Shown here piece after piece: positions 1 through 8,485 of a DNA stretch of 36,824 nt. Within the stretch, counting starts at the first letter, position 1; each line of letters starts with the position of its first letter. The position numbers were made by a program, and so were the translations under genes. Source of the stretch: Pseudorhodoplanes sp. (GTDB taxonomy: Bacteria > Pseudomonadota > Alphaproteobacteria > Rhizobiales > Xanthobacteraceae); the NCBI GenBank assembly GCA_013388965.1, contig JACAEG010000129.1, positions 1 through 36,824 of the forward strand, given 5' to 3'. The notes beneath the pieces are model-generated. The model ran no database searches and was not told the DNA's origin. It worked only from the letters and a program-made list of their open reading frames with translations.

Positions 1-624
1 CACGTTGACCACACCGGCCGGCACGCCGGCTTCCTCCAGGATCGGCATCATGGCGAGCATCGTGAGCGGCGTGTCGGACGCCGGCTTCAGCACGACGGTG
101 CAGCCGGCCGCGAGCGCCGGCCCGATCTTGCGGGTCGCCATCGCGGCCGGGAAATTCCACGGCGTCACCAGCACGGCGACGCCGGCGGGCTTGTGCTGCA
201 CCAGGATGCGCGCGCCGGACGAAGGGGCGCGCGACAGGCTGCCCAGATTGCGCACGGCCTCTTCCGCATTCCAGCGGAAGAATTCGGCCGAATAGGCGAC
301 CTCGCCGCGCGAATCCGACAGCGCCTTGCCGTTCTCGACCGTGATCAGCTTCGCAAAGCGCTCCGCGTCGCGCATCAGCAGCTCGAACGCCTTGCGCAGA
401 ATCTCGCCGCGCTCGCGCGGCTTGCGCGCGGCCCAGCCCTCGAAGGCCTCGCTCGCGGCATCGACGGCGGCGATGGCGTCCTCGGGCGTCGCGCTCGCGA
501 CGGAGGCGACCTTCTTCTCGGTCGCGGGATCGATGACGTCGAAGCGCTCGCCGTTCGATGACTTGCGCCACTTGCCGCCGATCCAGAGGTCGGTCGGGAC
601 ATTGGCGAGGAGATTGTCGTACAT
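1..624 (-). CDS. Aldehyde dehydrogenase, succinate-semialdehyde dehydrogenase-like (N-terminal part)
   Basis: This frame is absent from the ORF track because it runs off the left edge. It starts at the ATG complement of 622-624 and reads 208 codons without a stop. A strong ribosome binding site (GGAAGGAAAG) lies just upstream. The protein opens with the usual NAD(P)-dependent aldehyde dehydrogenase N-terminus (WIGGKW, then DVIDPATEKKV) and contains the VTPWNFP motif and the VVLKPA segment of the cofactor-binding domain. The catalytic Glu and Cys regions lie outside the window, so activity cannot be judged. The family oxidises aldehydes to acids in the cytosol. The overall pattern resembles the GabD/succinate-semialdehyde group, but the substrate is inferred. 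It is the last of the leftward genes here and has its own 141-base upstream gap. Confidence 0.9.
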   Translation of the reverse strand, partial: MYDNLLANVPTDLWIGGKWRKSSNGERFDVIDPATEKKVASVASATPEDAIAAVDAASEAFEGWAARKPRERGEILRKAFELLMRDAERFAKLITVENGKALSDSRGEVAYSAEFFRWNAEEAVRNLGSLSRAPSSGARILVQHKPAGVAVLVTPWNFPAAMATRKIGPALAAGCTVVLKPASDTPLTMLAMMPILEEAGVPAGVVNV

Positions 625-765
625 GGTCTGCTTTCCTTCCACTCGGTAATTCAGCGGCTCGGCGAAAGGGCACACGCCGAATCGATAATCATTTTTCTCA
701 TCCTGATTCGGGTTTCACGAAAACCTTTCGCGCCCCGAAATAGCGACAGCTCCTTTTTCAGTCTT

Positions 766-1359
766 CTATTCACCCGCTCCGCGGCCCGGCTTCGCTGCGT
801 CCGGAATCCAGAGCACGTTCAGCGGAAAAGTATGTGTCTCGAACGGCGGGGCGCTCACGGCATCGTCGTCCTTGAAGGTGGCGGCGAGCAGCCACTTTCC
901 GCCTGTCAGCGCAAGCACCTCGAGCGTCCTCGCGATGGGATCGACGTACCAGCAATGACCGACGCCGAAGGTGGCATAGACCGCCAGCTTGTCGGTGCGG
1001 TCGATGGCCTGCGTCGAGGGCGAGAGAACCTCGGCGATCCAATCGGGCGGTGTTTCGATGAACGCGGTGTCGGGAAACGGGGTCAGCCGTTCGCGCCGCC
1101 ATCCGCCGATATCGGGAACCACAATGTGAGGCCCAAGATGCAATTCCGGCTCGACAATGAATATCCACCCGCCGGGTCCGTCGCGACCGCGTCCGAATGG
1201 AACGCTCAGTTCGGTCTGAAGCTCGCCAGCGGCCACGCCGTGACGGGGTGTCGGCCGCGGATGCGCATGCAGCACGCCATCGATGATCTCGCCGACGAGA
1301 TTCGACGGCAGCGCCTCAAGATCGGCATAGGTCGCGGAACGTTTCTTGGTCTGCACCAT
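766..1359 (-). CDS. Uma2 family (DUF820) putative endonuclease
   Basis: A 197-residue protein with the Uma2/DUF820 pattern: an N-terminal MVQTKKRSATYADLEALP segment, a central VVPDIGGWRRERL motif and WIAEVLSPST. In this family the Asp and Glu of these motifs form a PD-(D/E)XK-like restriction-endonuclease fold. The family is abundant in cyanobacteria and scattered in other bacteria, and its cellular role is mostly unknown. The gene sits alone between the E1 beta gene and the aldehyde dehydrogenase, with gaps of about 150 bases on each side. This suggests an independent insertion rather than a pathway member. No toxin or methyltransferase partner is visible. Confidence 0.85.
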   Translation of the reverse strand: MVQTKKRSATYADLEALPSNLVGEIIDGVLHAHPRPTPRHGVAAGELQTELSVPFGRGRDGPGGWIFIVEPELHLGPHIVVPDIGGWRRERLTPFPDTAFIETPPDWIAEVLSPSTQAIDRTDKLAVYATFGVGHCWYVDPIARTLEVLALTGGKWLLAATFKDDDAVSAPPFETHTFPLNVLWIPDAAKPGRGAGE

Positions 1360-1399
1360 CTCTGCAATCTATCAGAACGTCGGTTGGGGGCGCGAATCG

Positions 1400-1505
1400 G
1401 TCACAACGGGCGATCCTCTCCACTGTCACCCCCCTCCCCACTCCTCCCCCACAACGCGGGAGGGCGCAGAGCGAGCGTGTTGCTCCGCTTGTTATCCGTC
1501 GGCTC
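1400..1505. repeat. C/G-rich palindromic intergenic segment, possible interspersed repeat
   Basis: The gap between the Uma2 gene and the E1 beta gene holds a strongly strand-biased C-run tract (CCCCCCTCCCCACTCCTCCC) followed by CGGGAGGG. Together these can form a CCTCCC/GGGAGG stem. Next to it is a short palindromic stretch around GCGGAGCAACACGCTCGCTC. It looks like a rhizobial interspersed repeat or a weak terminator for the E1 genes, with no T-tract. No second clear copy was found in this window, so the repeat assignment is tentative. Confidence 0.35.
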
Positions 1506-1510
1506 GTCCA

Positions 1511-2491
1511 TCACGACGTCAGCGACCGCCGCACCGTCTCCGCGATCCGCTCCACCGTCGGCAGCACCGCGTCCTCCAGAATGTCCGCCGCCGGCAGCGG
1601 AATATGCGGCGTCGTGATGCGGACTGGCGGCCCGTCGAGGTCGTAGAAGGCCTCGTCCGCGACGATCGACACGATCTCGGCGCCCCAGCCGCACAGCCGC
1701 GGATTTTCCTCGACCGTGAACAGCCGGTGCGTGCGCCCGACCGAACCGAGAATCGTCTGCGTGTCGAGCGGCACCAGCGAGCGCAGATCGACAACCTCGC
1801 AATCGATGCCGTGTTCCGCCTTCAGCCGCTCGGCGGCCTCGAGCGCGCGCGGAACCATGAGGGCCAAAGCGAGAATGGTCGCATCCTTGCCGGGCCGCAC
1901 GATTTTAGCGGTGCCGAGCGTGTCGACGATCTCGCCGTCGGGCACCTCGCCCTTGGTCGCGTAAAGCGACTTGTGCTCGAAGAAGATCACCGGATCGGGA
2001 TCGCGCACGGAGGCGGCCAGGAGCCCGATCACGTCGCGGGGCGTGGAGGGGGCCACCACCTTCAGGCCCGGAATCATCATGCACCAATTCTCGACGCTTT
2101 GAGAGTGCTGCGCGCCGAAGCGCGAGCCCGCGCCGTTGCCGGTGCGCACGACGAGCGGGCACTTGAGCTGGCCGTTCGACATGTAGCGGCTTTTCGGAAA
2201 CTCGTTGGCGATATAGTCGAAGCAGACCGCCAGAAAATCCGAGAACATGATCTCGGCGATCGGCTTCAGGCCCGTCATCGCCGCGCCCATTGCGGCGCCG
2301 AGGATCGCCTGCTCGGAGATCGGCGTGTCGCGCACGCGCCTCGACCCGAACTGCTCGTAGAGCCCGACCGTCGCCTTGAACACGCCGCCGGGCTTGGCCA
2401 CGTCCTCGCCAAGGAACACGACATCGGGATCGCGCGCCATCTCCTGCGCAATGCCGCGCGCGACCGCCTCGCGATAGGTCAGTTCCGCCAT
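1511..2491 (-). CDS. TPP-dependent 2-oxoacid/acetoin dehydrogenase E1, beta subunit
   Basis: A 326-residue protein starting MAELTYREAVARGIAQEM and containing DVVFLGEDVAKPGGVFK, EIMFSDF and VVDLRSLVPLDTQTI. These are the hallmarks of the transketolase-like E1 beta subunit (PdhB/AcoB/BkdB type). It pairs with E1 alpha to make the alpha2-beta2 decarboxylase that uses thiamine diphosphate and transfers an acyl group to a lipoyl E2. The track shows a 686-codon open frame. I chose the internal ATG complement of 2489-2491 because family homology begins there and it overlaps the end of the alpha gene by 13 bases, which indicates translational coupling. No E2 or E3 gene is in the window. Whether the substrate is pyruvate, acetoin or a branched-chain acid cannot be decided from these subunits. 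Confidence 0.93.
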   Translation of the reverse strand: MAELTYREAVARGIAQEMARDPDVVFLGEDVAKPGGVFKATVGLYEQFGSRRVRDTPISEQAILGAAMGAAMTGLKPIAEIMFSDFLAVCFDYIANEFPKSRYMSNGQLKCPLVVRTGNGAGSRFGAQHSQSVENWCMMIPGLKVVAPSTPRDVIGLLAASVRDPDPVIFFEHKSLYATKGEVPDGEIVDTLGTAKIVRPGKDATILALALMVPRALEAAERLKAEHGIDCEVVDLRSLVPLDTQTILGSVGRTHRLFTVEENPRLCGWGAEIVSIVADEAFYDLDGPPVRITTPHIPLPAADILEDAVLPTVERIAETVRRSLTS

Positions 2492-3540
2492 GCGAAGCCT
2501 CCGTCGGCATAGACATCGGTGGCGATGATATCGAGCGGCGGCGGCGGCGCGGCCTTGCATCGCTCGGTGGCGTCGTCGACGACCTTGCGGATCTCCGCGT
2601 CGATCCTTGCGATCGTGTCGTCGCCGACGCCGAACTGCTTGAGCCTTTCGCGGTAGAGCACGACGGGATCGCGCTCCTTCCACTTTTCCAGCTCGCCCTC
2701 CGGGCGATATTTCGCAGGGTCGGCGCGCGAATGCCCGCTGTGGCGATAGGTGATGCACTCGATCAGCGAAGGCCCTCCGCCCGCGCGCGCCTTCGCGAAG
2801 GCGGCCTGCGCGGTGCGATAGACAATGTCGGCGTCGTTGCCGTCGATCACGATCTTCTCGAGGCCGTAGGCCGAGGCGCGGTCGCCGGCAGGCGAGGGCA
2901 CCGCCGTCACGTCGCCGATCGGGGTATATTCCATGTAGTGATTGTTCTCGCACACGAACACGACCGGCAGCTTCCAGACCGCCGCGAAATTCAGCGCCTC
3001 GTGAAAGGCGCCGATATTGGTCGTGCCATCGCCAAAGAAGCAGACCGACACGTCGTCGTCGCCCTTGTATTGCGCGCGCCAGGCCGCGCCGCAGGCGATC
3101 GGCAGATGCGCGCCGATGATGGCATAGGAGCCCATGACGCCGCGCGAAGCGTCGGTGAGATGCATCGAGCCGCCCTTGCCGCGCATCAACCCGTTGTCGC
3201 GGCCCATCAACTCGCCCAGCACCTGCTCGACGGACGCCCCGCGCGCAAGCGTATGGGCGTGACCTCTGTATGTGCAGAAGCTCAGATCCTTCGGCTGCAT
3301 CGCGGCGGCGAAGCCCGCCGCGATCGCCTCCTGCCCGAGCGAGAGATGGCTGGTGCCCTTGACAAGATTCTGCAGGAACAGGTCGAAGGCGCGCTGCTCG
3401 GCTTCGCGGATCGTGACCTGCAGGCGGTAAAGCTCGAGGCGCTTGTCCTCGCCGATGTCGTCGTTGAGGCCCGCTTGAGCGGCCTTCGCCTTGTCCAGCA
3501 TGGGATACCCCGGCAGGGATGGAAGAGATGGTTGGACCAT
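2479..3540 (-). CDS. TPP-dependent 2-oxoacid/acetoin dehydrogenase E1, alpha subunit
   Basis: A 353-residue protein of the PdhA/AcoA family. The thiamine diphosphate and Mg2+ motif is intact: GDGTTN, then ENN about 26 residues later. TYRGHAHTLARG, GKGGSMH and YRHSGHSRADP are the usual E1 alpha signatures, the last lying in the phosphorylation-loop region. It is the first gene of a coupled alpha-beta pair. The start is uncertain: ATG at 3540 gives the full ORF, while a second ATG 13 codons in (MLDKAKAAQ) has a G-rich stretch seven bases upstream and is equally plausible. It lies 68 bases downstream of a leftward DMT exporter gene and may be co-transcribed with it. Confidence 0.93.
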   Translation of the reverse strand: MVQPSLPSLPGYPMLDKAKAAQAGLNDDIGEDKRLELYRLQVTIREAEQRAFDLFLQNLVKGTSHLSLGQEAIAAGFAAAMQPKDLSFCTYRGHAHTLARGASVEQVLGELMGRDNGLMRGKGGSMHLTDASRGVMGSYAIIGAHLPIACGAAWRAQYKGDDDVSVCFFGDGTTNIGAFHEALNFAAVWKLPVVFVCENNHYMEYTPIGDVTAVPSPAGDRASAYGLEKIVIDGNDADIVYRTAQAAFAKARAGGGPSLIECITYRHSGHSRADPAKYRPEGELEKWKERDPVVLYRERLKQFGVGDDTIARIDAEIRKVVDDATERCKAAPPPPLDIIATDVYADGGFAWRN

Positions 3541-3608
3541 CGACTATCGTAGCAGGTCGTCTTCCGCGCAACAGAGGCTTTCTCCCCGGTCATGGGCGGC
3601 ACCCCACC

Positions 3609-4526
3609 TCATGCGGCGGCCCGCGGCCCGACCGTGCGCTCGCGATAGAGCAGGTAAAGACCCGAGGAAATGACGATGACCGCACCGGCAATCGTCCAGC
3701 TGTTCGGAATATCCCCGAACACGAGGAAGCCGAGCGCCGTGGTCCAGACGATCTGCGTGTAGATGAAGGGTGCAAGTGTCGAGGCGGGCGCGAGCCGATG
3801 TCCCGCGATCAGCATGTAATGGCCGAAGCTGCCGAACGCGCCACAGACGACCATCAGGAACATGATGAAGAGGTTTTCCGGCGTCGTCCAGACGAAGGGC
3901 ACGACGAAGGACATCAGCGCCGCGCCGACAAGGTTGGAATAGAACAGCGTCGTCTCGTTGGAATCGTAACGCGAGAGAATGCGCGTCGACACCACATAGA
4001 CCGCGTAGCAGAGCGTTCCGCCGATGGCGAGAAACGCGGCGGGGTGAATCCCGCCGGCGCCCGGCCGCGTCACCAGCAGCACGCCGCAGAAGCCGACGAC
4101 AATGGCGACCCAGCGCCTCCAGCCTATCCATTCGCCTAGAATCGGCCCCGCCATCGCGGCCACCAGCAGCGGCGTCGCGAACAGGATCGACAGGACCTGA
4201 TCGAGCTGAAGATACTTGAGCGCATAGAAGTTGAAGGCGGTGGAGCCGAGAAGCAGCGCCGAGCGCCCCACCTGCATGACGGGCTTCCTGGTGCGCAACA
4301 TGCCGGGATGCGACATCGGGTTGAACAGAAAGAAAGCCAGCACGAAGGCGCTCATGTAGCGCGCCCACACGACCTGCATCGTATCCATGTGATAGTTGAG
4401 ATACTTGGCGGTGGTATCGAGGCAGGAGAAGCAGGCGAGCGCAGCGCACATCAGCGCGATGCCGGTGAGCCGGCCACGACGCGCGCGTCGCTGCTCGACG
4501 CCGTATTGCTCCTCGTCGAGTTCCAT
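3609..4526 (-). CDS. EamA/DMT family transporter, ten-TM exporter
   Basis: A 305-residue very hydrophobic protein with two EamA repeats of about five membrane helices each, a length typical of the drug/metabolite transporter superfamily. The first repeat begins at GIALMCAALACFSCLDTTAKY and the second near HPAAFLAIGGTLCYAVYVVS. The C-terminus is short and basic (YRERTVGPRAAA). It sits in the inner membrane and probably exports or imports a small metabolite; the substrate is unknown. It starts three bases after the stop of the SDR gene, so the two form one transcription unit. Confidence 0.92.
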   Translation of the reverse strand: MELDEEQYGVEQRRARRGRLTGIALMCAALACFSCLDTTAKYLNYHMDTMQVVWARYMSAFVLAFFLFNPMSHPGMLRTRKPVMQVGRSALLLGSTAFNFYALKYLQLDQVLSILFATPLLVAAMAGPILGEWIGWRRWVAIVVGFCGVLLVTRPGAGGIHPAAFLAIGGTLCYAVYVVSTRILSRYDSNETTLFYSNLVGAALMSFVVPFVWTTPENLFIMFLMVVCGAFGSFGHYMLIAGHRLAPASTLAPFIYTQIVWTTALGFLVFGDIPNSWTIAGAVIVISSGLYLLYRERTVGPRAAA

Positions 4527-4529
4527 CGC

Positions 4530-5285
4530 TCAGTAGGTCGCCCGTCCTCCGGAAATGTCGAACACGGCGCCGGTGGTGAACGAGCACTCCGCCGATGCGC
4601 AGAAGGCGGCGAGAGCCGCGATCTCGTCCACCTCGACGAAGCGCGCGCGCGGAATTTTTGAGAGCATGTAGTCGATATGCTCCTTGGTCATCTGATCGAA
4701 GATGGCCGTGCGCGCGGCTGCGGGCGTCAGGCAATTTACCGCGATGTCGTAATTCGCGAGCTCCTTGCCGAGCGATTTGGTGAGCGCGATCACGCCGGCC
4801 TTGGAGGCGGAATAGGCCGGCGCATTCGGATTGCCCTCCTTGCCGGCGATCGAGGCGATGTTGACGATGCGGCCGTAATTCTGCGCGATCATCAGCGGCG
4901 CGATGGTGCGGCAGCAATAGAACTGGCTGTCGAGGTTGACGCGCATTACCTGCGCCCAGTCCTCGGGCTTGTAGTCCCAGGTCTTGACGTTGGGCCCGGC
5001 GATGCCGGCATTGTTGACCAGGATGTCGATGCGGCCGAACGCCCTGACCGTCTCGTCGCGCGCGCGCTCGATTTCGGCGAGTTTCGTGACATCGACAGGG
5101 ATCGCGACGACCTGGCCTTTCGATCTCAGCTCGTCAGCGGTCCTTTTCGCGAGCGCGATATCGAAGTCCCAGATCGCGACCGCAGCGCCCGACGCCAGGA
5201 ACCGCTCGACGATGGCGCGGCCGATGCCTTGCGCGCCGCCCGTCACCACAGCCTTGCGTCCTTCGAGATCGATCTTGTTGGCCAT
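4530..5285 (-). CDS. SDR family NAD(P)-dependent oxidoreductase
   Basis: A 251-residue classical short-chain dehydrogenase/reductase. Visible elements are the TGGAQGIG dinucleotide-binding loop, DVT, the NNAGIAG motif, and the catalytic tetrad with IASIAG followed by YSASK. It ends SGGRATY. The track gives an 896-codon frame because the shadow reads on through the antisense of the chromate genes. The true start is the ATG complement of 5283-5285, preceded by an excellent site (GGGAGGAG). It resembles FabG-like and sugar or keto-acid dehydrogenases, and the exact substrate cannot be read. One polar residue often seen after PG (PGxxxT) is replaced by PAAARTAIFD, which slightly alters the usual cofactor-loop region. 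Confidence 0.92.
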   Translation of the reverse strand: MANKIDLEGRKAVVTGGAQGIGRAIVERFLASGAAVAIWDFDIALAKRTADELRSKGQVVAIPVDVTKLAEIERARDETVRAFGRIDILVNNAGIAGPNVKTWDYKPEDWAQVMRVNLDSQFYCCRTIAPLMIAQNYGRIVNIASIAGKEGNPNAPAYSASKAGVIALTKSLGKELANYDIAVNCLTPAAARTAIFDQMTKEHIDYMLSKIPRARFVEVDEIAALAAFCASAECSFTTGAVFDISGGRATY

Positions 5286-5492
5286 ACACTCCTCCCGGGA
5301 TTTTCGCGCGAGGCTACAGAAGCGGGAGCGGACTGACGAGTGGGCACGCGCACAAGGCGGCAATTCCTGCAGGGGCGTTGCCCGGCGGGACCGGCTGTTG
5401 TAGGGTGCGCCATGCGGGGCCTGCGACGGTCGCCCCGTGTTCCAAGGCTCGCAAGGCCCAAGCACCGTCTCCTTCTCTCGAGGAGGGGACGC

Positions 5493-6317
5493 ATGTCTGC
5501 CGCGAGCTTCTTTGTCTCTCCGCACGACCTCTGGCGCCGGATCGGCACCGCCGAGGCGCCGCTTCTGATCGATGTGCGCCGGCGCGAGATTTACGAATCG
5601 TCCGACATTGTCCTTCCGGCTTCGGTCTGGCGCGATCCGCTTGATGCGGAATCCTGGATGGCCGGGCTCGACCGCAGCCTGACCTACGCGATTGCCTGCA
5701 AGGCCGGGCATGAATTGTCGCAGATGACGGCGGCCCGGCTGCGCCAGCAGGGCGTTTCCGCCTCCGTGCTGGAGGGCGGCCATGCCGGCTGGGCCGAAGC
5801 CGGACTGCCCCTTGTGTCGAAAGCCGCGCGCGACCGGCTCGCACCGCAGCCGCCGAGTTTGTGGGTGACGCGCCGCCGTCCGAAGATCGATCGCGTGGCC
5901 TGCCCGTGGCTGATCCGCCGATTCATCGATCCGCAGGCGCGCATTCTCTTTGTGGACCCCTCGGAGGTGGCGGCGGTCGCGCGCGAGACCGGCGCCGTGC
6001 CCTTCGACATCGACGGCGCGGAATTGAGCCACGAGGGCGAGCGCTGCTCGTTCGACACCATGCTCCGGCTGTTCGGGCTGGAAGGCGAGCCCGCGCTGGC
6101 GCGGCTCGCGCCGATCGTGCGCGGCGCGGATACGGCGCGGCCCGATCTTGCGCCGGAGGCGGCCGGCCTGCTCGCCATCTCGCTCGGGCTGTCGGCGCTG
6201 GCGGGCGACGACGATCATGGTCTTCTGTGTCGCGGCTTTGTCGTCTATGACGCGCTCTATGCGTGGCTGCGCTTCGCGGCCGCGGAGCGCCACAACTGGC
6301 CGGCACGGGCGGCCTGA
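5493..6317 (+). CDS. Rhodanese-ChrB fusion, chromate resistance protein
   Basis: A 274-residue two-domain protein. Residues about 8-115 form a rhodanese domain (LIDVRRREIYESS, then the active-site loop CKAGHELS and GGHAGWAEAGLP). Residues about 130-270 match the ChrB C-terminal chromate-resistance domain (PKIDRVACPWLIRRFIDP, FDIDGAELSHEGERCSFD). The start was moved in from the track's 5340 to ATG 5493, because an AGGAGGGG ribosome binding site is placed just before it and the upstream residues are arginine-rich shadow. ChrB-type proteins accompany ChrA and act as chromate-responsive regulators or accessory factors. The rhodanese domain suggests sulfur or thiol chemistry, an inference. The chrA gene follows after three bases. 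Confidence 0.9.
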   Translation: MSAASFFVSPHDLWRRIGTAEAPLLIDVRRREIYESSDIVLPASVWRDPLDAESWMAGLDRSLTYAIACKAGHELSQMTAARLRQQGVSASVLEGGHAGWAEAGLPLVSKAARDRLAPQPPSLWVTRRRPKIDRVACPWLIRRFIDPQARILFVDPSEVAAVARETGAVPFDIDGAELSHEGERCSFDTMLRLFGLEGEPALARLAPIVRGADTARPDLAPEAAGLLAISLGLSALAGDDDHGLLCRGFVVYDALYAWLRFAAAERHNWPARAA

Positions 6318-6320
6318 TCG

Positions 6321-7661
6321 ATGACGACGCAAGCCATGCCTGCAGACACGGCCGCTCGCCCAGGCTTCGGAGAAGCCGTCGGCGTCTGGTTCAAGATCGG
6401 CTGCCTCGGCTTCGGCGGACCGGCGGGCCAGATCGCGCTGATGCATCGCATCGTGGTCGACGAGAAGAAATGGGTCGACGAGCCGCGCTTCCTGCATGCG
6501 CTGAATTTCTGCATGCTGCTGCCCGGACCGGAGGCGCAGCAGCTCGCGACCTATATCGGCTGGCTGCTGCATGGCGTGCGCGGCGGCCTCGCGGCGGGCA
6601 TCCTGTTCGTGCTGCCCGGCGCCTTCGTGATGCTGGGCCTCAGCCTGATCTACGCGCTCGCCCGCGGCATTCCGCTGGTCGACGGCGCGCTCTACGGAAT
6701 CAAGGCCGCGGTGCTGATGATCGTGGTCGAGGCGCTCATTCGCATCGGCAGGCGCGCGCTCAAGACCAGGCTGCTGATGGGCCTCGCCGCCACGGCCTTT
6801 ATCGGGATTTTCTTCTTCGCGATCCCGTTTCCGCTGATCGTCATCGGCGCCGGCCTGATCGGCTACGTTGTCGCGCGAATTGCGCCCGGGCGGCTCGCAC
6901 TCGGACCGACGCCGCCCCGGCAGAACAAGGACGGCAAGGGCGGCTGGCGGCGCGCCGCGTTCACCGCCGCCGCGGGACTCGCGATCTGGTGGCTGCCGGT
7001 GCTGCTGGCGGCGCTGCTTCTGGGGCCGTCGCACATTCTCGTGTCGATCGGCCTGTTCTTCTCCAAGCTCGCGGTCGTCACCTTCGGGGGCGCCTATGCC
7101 CTGCTCGCCTACATGGCGCAGCAGGTGGTGGAGAATTACGGCTGGCTCGCGCCCGGCGAGATGGTGGACGGGCTCGGGCTCGCCGAAACAACGCCGGGAC
7201 CGCTCATCCTCGTCACGCAATTCGTCGGCTTTCTCGCCGCCTTTCGCGAGGCTGCGCCGTTTTCGCCCGTGCTCGCCGGCGTTCTTGGCGCCGCGATAAC
7301 GACCTGGGTGACGTTCGTGCCCTCAATGGTGTGGATTTTCATCGGCGGGCCCCATGTCGAGGACCTGCGCAGCAACCGCAAGCTTGCGGGCGCGCTCGCG
7401 TCAATTACGGCCGCAGTGGTCGGCGTCGTGCTCAATCTCTGCGTCTGGTTCACGCTGCATGTCCTGTTCAGCCGGATCGAGGAGCAATCGAGCGGGCCGC
7501 TGCGCTGGTATGCCATCGATATGACCAGCCTCGACTTCGCGGCAGCCGCGCTTGCGATCGTTGCGGCCGCGCTGGTGTTCCGCTTTCATTTCGGCCTGAT
7601 CCCGACCGTGGCCACGATGGCCGCGCTCGGCTTTGCGGTGAAGTTCGCGGTCGCAGGCTGA
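6321..7661 (+). CDS. chrA: ChrA chromate efflux transporter (long-chain, two-domain)
   Basis: A 446-residue membrane protein of the CHR family. Each half carries the family signature: FKIGCLGFGGPAGQIALMH in the N-terminal half and FFSKLAVVTFGGAYALLAYM in the C-terminal half. PGPEAQQLATYIGW and TTPGPLILVTQFVGF are the paired PGP motifs. The length and internal duplication match bidomain ChrA proteins, which expel chromate across the inner membrane. It starts three bases after the rhodanese-ChrB gene, so the two form a resistance operon. No separate promoter is evident between them. Confidence 0.95.
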   Translation: MTTQAMPADTAARPGFGEAVGVWFKIGCLGFGGPAGQIALMHRIVVDEKKWVDEPRFLHALNFCMLLPGPEAQQLATYIGWLLHGVRGGLAAGILFVLPGAFVMLGLSLIYALARGIPLVDGALYGIKAAVLMIVVEALIRIGRRALKTRLLMGLAATAFIGIFFFAIPFPLIVIGAGLIGYVVARIAPGRLALGPTPPRQNKDGKGGWRRAAFTAAAGLAIWWLPVLLAALLLGPSHILVSIGLFFSKLAVVTFGGAYALLAYMAQQVVENYGWLAPGEMVDGLGLAETTPGPLILVTQFVGFLAAFREAAPFSPVLAGVLGAAITTWVTFVPSMVWIFIGGPHVEDLRSNRKLAGALASITAAVVGVVLNLCVWFTLHVLFSRIEEQSSGPLRWYAIDMTSLDFAAAALAIVAAALVFRFHFGLIPTVATMAALGFAVKFAVAG

Positions 7662-7663
7662 CG

Positions 7664-8485
7664 TCAGCCTTCTCCCTGAACGGCGCTTTCGTGCCAGCGG
7701 CGCAGCACGAGATGCGAGAGCAGCGACAGCGCGGCGAAGATCGCGATGCCCGCGGCCGACAGCAGCAGCAGGGCCGCGAACATGCGCGGGATGTTGAGCC
7801 GATAGCCGGATTCGGCGATGCGGTAGGCGAGCCCGGAGCCCGCGCCGGCCGAGCCCGCCGCGATCTCGGCGACCACCGCGCCGATCAGCGACAGCCCGCC
7901 CGCGATCTTCATCCCGCCGAGAATATAGGGCAGCGCCGAGGGCAGCTTGAGATCGCGCAGCATCTGCCAGCGCGACGCGCCATACAGCCGGAACAGGTCG
8001 GCGAGGTTGCGGTCGACGGAGTTCAGCCCGAGCGTAGTGTTGGCAAGCACCGGAAAGAACGCGACGATCCAGGCGCAGACCAGCACCGCGCTGTCCGGCG
8101 ACAGGTAGATCAGCAAGAGCGGCGCGATCGCGACCACGGGCGTGACCTGCAGAATGACCGCGTAGGGATAGAACGAATATTCGACGAGGCGCGACTGGTT
8201 GAACAGGATCGCAAGGCCGATCCCGCCCGCGAGCGCGAGCAGAAACCCCTCGAATGTCGTTCGAAGCGTCACGAGCAGCGACGGGCCCAGCACGCTCCAA
8301 TCCGCGACCAGCGTCTGCCCAACAAGGCCGGGACCGGGAAGGATGTAGGCCGGAATCGCGTTGATCCGCACCACGGCATCCCAGGCCGCCACGCCGATCG
8401 CGAGCGCCAGGATCGGAAGCGCGATTTGGAGCACCCGTCCACCGCTTCGGCTCTCACGCGCCGGCGCACGACGATGTCCGTTCAC
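7664..8485 (-). CDS. ABC transporter permease, SsuC/TauC/ThiX-type
   Basis: A 273-residue inner-membrane permease of the BPD_transp_1 family. It starts at a GTG (complement of 8483-8485) that overlaps the ATPase stop as GTGA. The track's 8719 start is a shadow extension. The EAA loop region is visible as LFRLYGASRWQMLRDLKLPSALPYILGGMKIA, and about six hydrophobic helices follow the expected order. With the ATPase and the NMT1-like binding protein it forms a complete importer. Permeases of this group move nitrate/sulfonate/taurine or pyrimidine-like substrates. The gene ends two bases past the chrA stop, so transcription from the two operons converges. Confidence 0.92.
   Translation of the reverse strand: MNGHRRAPARESRSGGRVLQIALPILALAIGVAAWDAVVRINAIPAYILPGPGLVGQTLVADWSVLGPSLLVTLRTTFEGFLLALAGGIGLAILFNQSRLVEYSFYPYAVILQVTPVVAIAPLLLIYLSPDSAVLVCAWIVAFFPVLANTTLGLNSVDRNLADLFRLYGASRWQMLRDLKLPSALPYILGGMKIAGGLSLIGAVVAEIAAGSAGAGSGLAYRIAESGYRLNIPRMFAALLLLSAAGIAIFAALSLLSHLVLRRWHESAVQGEG

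Noticed and set aside
1511-3571. 686-codon minus-strand frame that could suggest a fused E1 alpha-beta protein
   Set aside because: The upstream part is an alternative frame of the alpha gene with no E1 alpha motifs. The true alpha subunit is in another frame and overlaps by 13 bases.
4530-7220. 896-codon minus-strand open frame across the chromate genes
   Set aside because: Only its last 251 codons match a protein family (SDR). The rest is antisense to two clear genes and is an open shadow of high-GC codon use.
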